From Candidatus Cloacimonetes bacterium 4572_55 (GTDB lineage Bacteria; 4572-55): a DNA stretch of 17,947 bases. The stretch's first letter is position 1, and each line of letters begins with the position of its first letter. The DNA lies in contig NBMB01000057.1 of NCBI GenBank assembly GCA_002084765.1, forward strand, positions 1 to 17,947, read 5' to 3'. The position numbers and the translations under genes were made by a program. Below the pieces are notes generated by a model. It saw only the letters and a program-made list of their open reading frames with translations, did not search any database and had not been told where the DNA came from. This document shows, piece after piece, positions 14,072 to 17,947 of the stretch.

Positions 14072-14791
14072 TCATCCATCATCCAAGTCTGACTTGTCGG
14101 ATATGAGACGGATTCTGAAGTTGCCGAATTCGATCTTCATGTAGTCTAATAGTGAATAGATGAAAATCGAAACTCCGAGCATCTCAAGAGTCTCCTCAAT
14201 CCCGGAGAAAAGCTCATATACCGGCGTATCTCGACCGGATTGATCGTCTAAATAGCCTCCGATTGACTCAACAACTAAGGCGCCTGTCAAAAAAAGCGCG
14301 GCTGAGATGATAAATAAGATTTTGGTGCGCTTGGGCAGTGACCAAAAAAACTTGAGATAGATCAGTCCCATAAAGAACACAAGGATGCTCGCGGGAGCAA
14401 TCCATGTATAATATAGCAGACCTCCTAAATTTAATTTACGGAGCGGCTCGGATATGGTCTCATGTATACTTGCCGCTTCGTCCGCGGATAGAAAGATAAA
14501 GACGCCGCACAGTCCAATCCAATAGAGATAGTATGTATCCTCCATCTTCCCTTTTATGAGAGCGATCATCCCGGCAAGTGCTCCAGCAATAAATAGGATA
14601 CCGGAAGAAAACCATGTGGGGATATTCCCCTCTTGGTTCAGGTGAAATAAGGGGACAAATCCAAAAATTTTCCCATGTCCTGTTAAAAATCGTATCATTT
14701 GACCCACAGAGTTGAATATTACCAAGCAGGCGACGACGATCAATAGCAGGGTCAAGATTTTTTCTGGGGAGTTCCGCAGTTTTATTTCCAT
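14072..14791 (-). CDS. Predicted six-helix inner membrane protein of unknown function
   Basis: I do not recognise a named family. The 239-residue protein has about six hydrophobic helices (about 12-34, 60-80, 87-104, 126-148, 156-176, 195-216) and short charged ends; the last residues (SDKSDLDDG) are acidic. Polar motifs occur in or beside the helices: NQEGNIPTWFSS (52-63), DEAASIHE at the end of TM3 (104-111), ESIGG (175-179) and EETLEMLG (199-206). Buried Asp, Glu and His residues of this kind are seen in metal-dependent membrane hydrolases such as the ceramidase-like CREST group, but that is only a structural guess. The ATG at 14791 has AGGA about 9 bases upstream. It lies 87 bases after tsaC on the same strand and could share its transcript. 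Confidence 0.75.
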   Translation of the reverse strand: MEIKLRNSPEKILTLLLIVVACLVIFNSVGQMIRFLTGHGKIFGFVPLFHLNQEGNIPTWFSSGILFIAGALAGMIALIKGKMEDTYYLYWIGLCGVFIFLSADEAASIHETISEPLRKLNLGGLLYYTWIAPASILVFFMGLIYLKFFWSLPKRTKILFIISAALFLTGALVVESIGGYLDDQSGRDTPVYELFSGIEETLEMLGVSIFIYSLLDYMKIEFGNFRIRLISDKSDLDDG

Positions 14792-14878
14792 CTTATTTTA
14801 TCCTACATTAGCGCTTTATTCTTAAAAATATTCACATTCATTAGCGGTTATTTAAGTAGTTACAGAGTTTATACGTAT

Positions 14879-15487
14879 TTACAAAAAATTTGTCAAGCCC
14901 CCCTTACCTTCCCGAATCACTCTTGGCACGTCCTTAGTCAAGTCGATCACGCTGGAAGGCGGCGAGTTCAGCTCTCCCGCATCGATGATATAGCTCAGTT
15001 GATTCGGGAAAGCACTTTCGATTTTTTCCGCGGTGGAGAACGTGGGCTCGGTAGAGATATTGGCACTGGTAGAGACAAGCGGTCGTCCCAGTTTTTTCGT
15101 CAGTTGGATACAGAGTGGATGATCGGGCATACGGATACCAGCCTGGGGGTGTTCTCTCAACAGTATTTTCAGTTTGGGATTTTTGCGGGGCAGGATGAAG
15201 GTGTAAGGTCCAGGTAGCTTCATTTTCAAAATTGCATACGCATATCCTGGGATCACTGCTTGTCTATGAATGTCCATAATATCCATGCAAATGACGCTCA
15301 TCGGCTTGTGCCGTTCCGATTGTTTTATCCGATATAACCGCTCTACGGCTTCAGCATGGAAAGCGTCGCATCCCAATCCATAGACCGTGTCGGTCGGATA
15401 GCAGATAATGCCTCCTTCTCGAAGCGACGTGACTATATCGTCTAAAATTTTTGGATTTTCCGAGACCTTTTTAGCGGAAATCCGCAT
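14879..15487 (-). CDS. tsaC: L-threonylcarbamoyladenylate synthase (TsaC/YrdC/Sua5 family)
   Basis: The 202-residue cytoplasmic enzyme makes threonylcarbamoyl-AMP from threonine, bicarbonate and ATP. TsaD with its partners then uses this product to form t6A37 in tRNAs that read ANN codons. The family signatures are visible: GGIICYPTDTVYGLGCDA (25-42), YRIKQSERHKPMSVI (about 52-66), GPYTFILP (93-100), GIRMPDHP (about 116-123), STSAN (139-143) and PSSVIDL (about 176-182). It is the short form, without the Sua5 C-terminal domain. The ATG at 15487 is preceded by GGAGG at 6 bases. It starts 49 bases after the thioredoxin-TPR gene and probably shares its transcript; the other t6A genes are not in the window. 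Confidence 0.93.
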   Translation of the reverse strand: MRISAKKVSENPKILDDIVTSLREGGIICYPTDTVYGLGCDAFHAEAVERLYRIKQSERHKPMSVICMDIMDIHRQAVIPGYAYAILKMKLPGPYTFILPRKNPKLKILLREHPQAGIRMPDHPLCIQLTKKLGRPLVSTSANISTEPTFSTAEKIESAFPNQLSYIIDAGELNSPPSSVIDLTKDVPRVIREGKGGLTNFL

Positions 15488-15536
15488 ACCATACCTCCGT
15501 TACCGATAAAAAATAGGCTGATGAATTCACCCGAAC

Positions 15537-16676
15537 TCAAACGTCTCCTGTAGGTTGCGCGTCCTGAGTTGCCAACTTAAATTTGAGGAGTTGCTCCTTG
15601 AGATAGCTGTCGTCCGGCTTGATCTTCAATGCTTTTTGAATCGTCTCAATAGCGGACTCATATTCCAAGCATTTGTAATAAACCTCAGCCAGCGTGTCGA
15701 GAATGTTGGTATTTTCCGGATCCAATTCATTCGCCTTTTTTGCCGCTTCCAACGCTTCTTCCAAAGCAAAATCCTGTTCAGCCAGCAACCAGGCGAATCC
15801 GTTCAATAATCCGGCGTTTTCTGGAATCCGTTTGATCGCTTCCCGATAGGTATCGGCAGACTCTTCATATTTTTCCACCGCCTCATAGCAACGGGATAGG
15901 TAGGAAAAGCCCTCTTTCAACAATTTTTCTGGACGGTCCCCTCGCACAAACTCGGTGAGTTTCTCGATCCCTTTGTCATACTCTTTTTGGCGATAAGACA
16001 TCTCTGCGAGCAGCAATTCGGCATGATCTTTTTTTCCAGATAAATTCTCTGTATCGGATGCGACCAGCTTGTTCAAATATTCAGACGCGGATTCAAACGC
16101 GCTCCGTTCTAAATATTTTTTACCGAGGGTAAAATAAAAATGCAGGCTGTCAGGATGCGCTTCCAGACGTTTCAGAAAATCGGCTGTGGTGTTTGTGCCC
16201 GCGTGATAATCCCTGGCGATAGATAAAAATTTATCCGGCGGAGCATACCCCGTGATCCGGTCAATCTCAACGCCGTCGCTCTCCAGGAAGACAATAGTCG
16301 GATGTCCAGAGATAGAAAAATCCTTGTTCAGTTCGATTCCTTGACCCTCGCGAGAGTTTATCTTGAGACAGACGAAATTCTCGGACAAAAAATGGATCAC
16401 ATTTTCGTCGGTAAATGTATTTTTATCTAACTTCTTGCACCAACTGCACGTATCGGTATAAAAATCGAGTATAACTCGTTTGTTTTCAGCTTGAGCAGTC
16501 GTCAACGCCTCTTCATACGCGAGACTTTTCCAGCTCATTTCTATCTCTTCAACATCTGGCGGGTCCGCTCTATCTTCCGCATTTAGTTGCTTTTGTGGCG
16601 GTTTTTCTTCTATTTTCGTGCATCCGCCGATTGCCAGACTTATTATGACGCCGATTAATAGAAATAACTTTTTCAT
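15537..16676 (-). CDS. Thioredoxin-fold lipoprotein with TPR repeats
   Basis: This is a 379-residue envelope protein. A short signal peptide ends in a good lipobox (IGGC, Cys19), so it is probably anchored to a membrane facing the periplasm. After a linker rich in E, P and D comes a thioredoxin-like domain (about 48-160) with CSWC (77-80) in DFYTDTCSWCKKL and a cis-proline (GHPT, P126). The rest (about 165-370) is TPR-like helical repeats, for example YFTLGKKYLERSAFESASEY and AEVYYKCLEYESAIETIQKA. It may reduce or isomerise disulfides, with the TPRs docking partner proteins; the partner is unknown. I chose ATG 16676, which gives a proper signal peptide and has GGGGA and GAGAG upstream, over a start 13 residues earlier. 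It precedes tsaC. Confidence 0.88.
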   Translation of the reverse strand: MKKLFLLIGVIISLAIGGCTKIEEKPPQKQLNAEDRADPPDVEEIEMSWKSLAYEEALTTAQAENKRVILDFYTDTCSWCKKLDKNTFTDENVIHFLSENFVCLKINSREGQGIELNKDFSISGHPTIVFLESDGVEIDRITGYAPPDKFLSIARDYHAGTNTTADFLKRLEAHPDSLHFYFTLGKKYLERSAFESASEYLNKLVASDTENLSGKKDHAELLLAEMSYRQKEYDKGIEKLTEFVRGDRPEKLLKEGFSYLSRCYEAVEKYEESADTYREAIKRIPENAGLLNGFAWLLAEQDFALEEALEAAKKANELDPENTNILDTLAEVYYKCLEYESAIETIQKALKIKPDDSYLKEQLLKFKLATQDAQPTGDV

Positions 16677-16715
16677 CTCTCTCGTCCCCTTTATCTTTAT
16701 AAAACAACATTTCAA

Positions 16716-16750
16716 AAAAATAGCTAACCCTGTTCGGGTTAGCTATTTTT
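16716..16750 (-). terminator. Strong terminator after the Bor-like lipoprotein gene
   Basis: Perfect 15-base arms (16716-16730 and 16736-16750, core TAGCTAACCC/GGGTTAGCTA) surround a 5-base loop, with A and T runs on both sides, so it can act in either direction. It lies 18 bases past the stop of the lipoprotein gene and insulates the thioredoxin-TPR/tsaC unit. Confidence 0.9.
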
Positions 16751-16767
16751 ATCACTAACGAAAAAAG

Positions 16768-17064
16768 CTACTTTTGCACCTTAACAGTTTTCGGAGCTAC
16801 AGTGACTATACCGGTGAAAAATCCGATAACCATATCCAAGAACGTTGACGATGTGGTGATCTCATAATTGGTGGCATCACCTGCCATGGCGTTGGTATCG
16901 ACGTCATTCAGCGGAATTAGACCAAACAGCACATACCATTGACGCTCCAGTTGCACGTCATTACCTTGCGCGCCGCTACCCACTTTGTGGATATGGGTAT
17001 AACACCCAGCAGTGGCAAAAATCATGGATAACAAAACAGCAAGAACTACAAACTTTTTCAACAT
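16768..17064 (-). CDS. Small lipoprotein resembling the Bor family
   Basis: The 98-residue protein has a signal peptide ending in ATAGC (Cys21), so it is probably a lipoprotein of the outer membrane or periplasm. The mature part has a layout reminiscent of the Bor/Iss family (lambda Bor): a His-containing start (YTHIHKVGSG), a central FGLIPLNDVD segment, then a short hydrophobic stretch TFLDMVIGFFTGIVTVAP near the C-terminus that resembles the FVNGLLGFITLGIYTP segment of Bor. Bor is linked to serum resistance in E. coli, but chromosomal relatives in environmental bacteria have no known role. The ribosome site is strong (AGGAG about 8 bases before ATG 17064). The gene has its own terminator and a long AT-rich leader, so it is probably a well-expressed single-gene unit. 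Confidence 0.72.
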   Translation of the reverse strand: MLKKFVVLAVLLSMIFATAGCYTHIHKVGSGAQGNDVQLERQWYVLFGLIPLNDVDTNAMAGDATNYEITTSSTFLDMVIGFFTGIVTVAPKTVKVQK

Positions 17065-17186
17065 GGACCTTCTCCTTTTAAATCAGAAAGACTAAAAAAA
17101 AAATTAAAAAAAATAACTCACAACAACAACATAAAATTGACCAATATTTTTCAATAAGATTAAGTCTGTCAGCCTCCTTTTCATTC
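17065..17186. promoter_or_regulatory. AT-rich leader of the small lipoprotein gene
   Basis: The stretch holds the AAGGAG ribosome site next to 17064 and long A/T runs at about 17093-17112. On the minus strand TTGAAA (about 17149-17154) with TATGTT 15 bases later is a possible but weak promoter. No hairpin typical of a terminator is seen for the gene ending at 17187. Confidence 0.35.
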
Positions 17187-17804
17187 CTATTTTCCGACCG
17201 GAGCGATAGATCCGATTGAGGATTCCACAGCCTTTACCTGACTTGGATAAGAGTTGCGAGGAATTATATAATCGATTTCAAATATTTCGGCGTCGGGATG
17301 GTCCAATAATAAACGGAACCAAACCAAATCAGAAGTCATTGCCAGGGTCTGGCGCACCCGAAAGTAATCGGTGAAAAATTCGGAGCTCTGAACTTGAGCC
17401 TGGGGTAAAGCATTTTTCAACTGAGAATCTGCGAATTGAAATATCTCTTCGGTATTATCGATGTGGACAGAATCCACTCCCGAAAGCACGCACCCGCATT
17501 GCAGCGAGTCGTTCATAAAAATCTGCCTGGGACTCAGCTGAAAAGGCGCGCTTTTGATAACGGGAAACGCGTGAATGATCGAATCCGGAGCGGCTTTCCA
17601 TCCCATAGGAGGAGAGAATTTTATTCGCAGCTCTTGATCCTGAAAAGCAGGCTCCAGAAGCTCTCTGTTCACGTCAAACGTAATAAATTTATCCGCTTGC
17701 CGATCCTGCACAGCATTTTTTTTTTGACAATTTATTGAAAAAAAGCCAATAAGCGCAAGTAAAACCGTGAGAATCGTAAACTTTTTAACAAAAATATTCG
17801 CCAT
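17187..17804 (-). CDS. Unrecognised exported protein, possibly lipid-anchored
   Basis: The 205-residue protein has a signal peptide (KK then a hydrophobic core, about 9-24) ending at Cys26 in SINC, a poor lipobox, so it is either a lipoprotein or simply secreted. The mature part (about 40-203) looks like one alpha/beta domain: FSPPMGWKAAP near the start, QCGCV in the middle (about 102-106), and a C-terminal VWFRLLLDHP, FEIDYIIPR and AVESSIGSI pattern. This order loosely recalls PsbP/DUF1795-like domains, but the likeness is weak and I do not assign it. The start lacks a clear ribosome site. It lies upstream of the small lipoprotein gene on the same strand with a 122-base gap. Confidence 0.7.
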   Translation of the reverse strand: MANIFVKKFTILTVLLALIGFFSINCQKKNAVQDRQADKFITFDVNRELLEPAFQDQELRIKFSPPMGWKAAPDSIIHAFPVIKSAPFQLSPRQIFMNDSLQCGCVLSGVDSVHIDNTEEIFQFADSQLKNALPQAQVQSSEFFTDYFRVRQTLAMTSDLVWFRLLLDHPDAEIFEIDYIIPRNSYPSQVKAVESSIGSIAPVGK

Positions 17805-17883
17805 GCCGGTAATTCTAAACCGATTTCTGATTTATGTCAAGATTTTTTTCGTAAATTTTTCGATAAGCTCGAGCTACAAGAAA

Positions 17884-17918
17884 AAAACCTCATTGATTTT
17901 TTAGATCAATGAGGTTTT
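17884..17918 (-). terminator. Terminator of a gene lying beyond the right edge
   Basis: Perfect 14-base arms (17884-17897 and 17905-17918, core CCTCATTGAT/ATCAATGAGG) enclose a 7-base loop. On the minus strand the stem is followed by seven T. An open minus-strand frame of about 18 codons runs from the window edge to a TGA inside the stem; it is too short to call a gene tail. Confidence 0.8.
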
Positions 17919-17947
17919 GCGAGATAATGAAATCATGGATCACATTT

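Overview
The window looks like a piece of chromosome from an uncultured, probably anaerobic bacterium of the FCB superphylum (Calditrichota/KSB1/Marinimicrobia-like). This placement is inference. It rests on the YQNFPNPFNP-type C-terminal domain of the cellulase, the class II HMG-CoA reductase (mevalonate route), the DUF374-type acyltransferase and the small lipoproteins. No ribosomal RNA or other strong marker is present. Everything except queG is on the minus strand, and the coding density and base composition look even, with no mobile element, phage or CRISPR signal.

Left part (1-5881): a short inverted/tandem repeat (1-133) lies beyond the 3' end of a two-gene unit, dinG (exonuclease plus Fe-S helicase) and a lysophospholipid acyltransferase-like gene, which overlap by ATGA. 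Upstream sits a methyl-accepting chemotaxis protein with a large periplasmic sensor and no recognisable HAMP domain.

Centre (5882-10588): the most interesting part. One 775-residue gene joins a complete class II HMG-CoA reductase to a complete mevalonate kinase, so two steps of the mevalonate pathway (HMG-CoA to mevalonate to 5-phosphomevalonate) sit on one chain. A radical SAM/SPASM-like gene follows 31 bases downstream and is probably co-transcribed. Divergent from these is queG, for the last step of queuosine synthesis. The divergent intergenic region carries more copies of the repeat seen at the left edge.

Right part (10620-17947): a secreted five-domain GH9 glycosidase with a type-IX-like sorting domain; an initiator tRNA-fMet / tRNA(CAT) pair with its own promoter and terminator; an unnamed six-helix membrane protein; tsaC (t6A synthesis); a thioredoxin-TPR lipoprotein; a small Bor-like lipoprotein; and an unrecognised secreted or lipid-anchored protein. 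Several genes concern translation and tRNA modification (queG, tsaC, two CAT tRNAs), but they are not one operon.

The best candidate for something under-described is the HMGR-mevalonate kinase fusion with its radical SAM neighbour. Other items worth checking are the dispersed TAATCTGCGGA repeat, the unusual predicted structure of the pre-tRNA-fMet, and the six-helix membrane protein.
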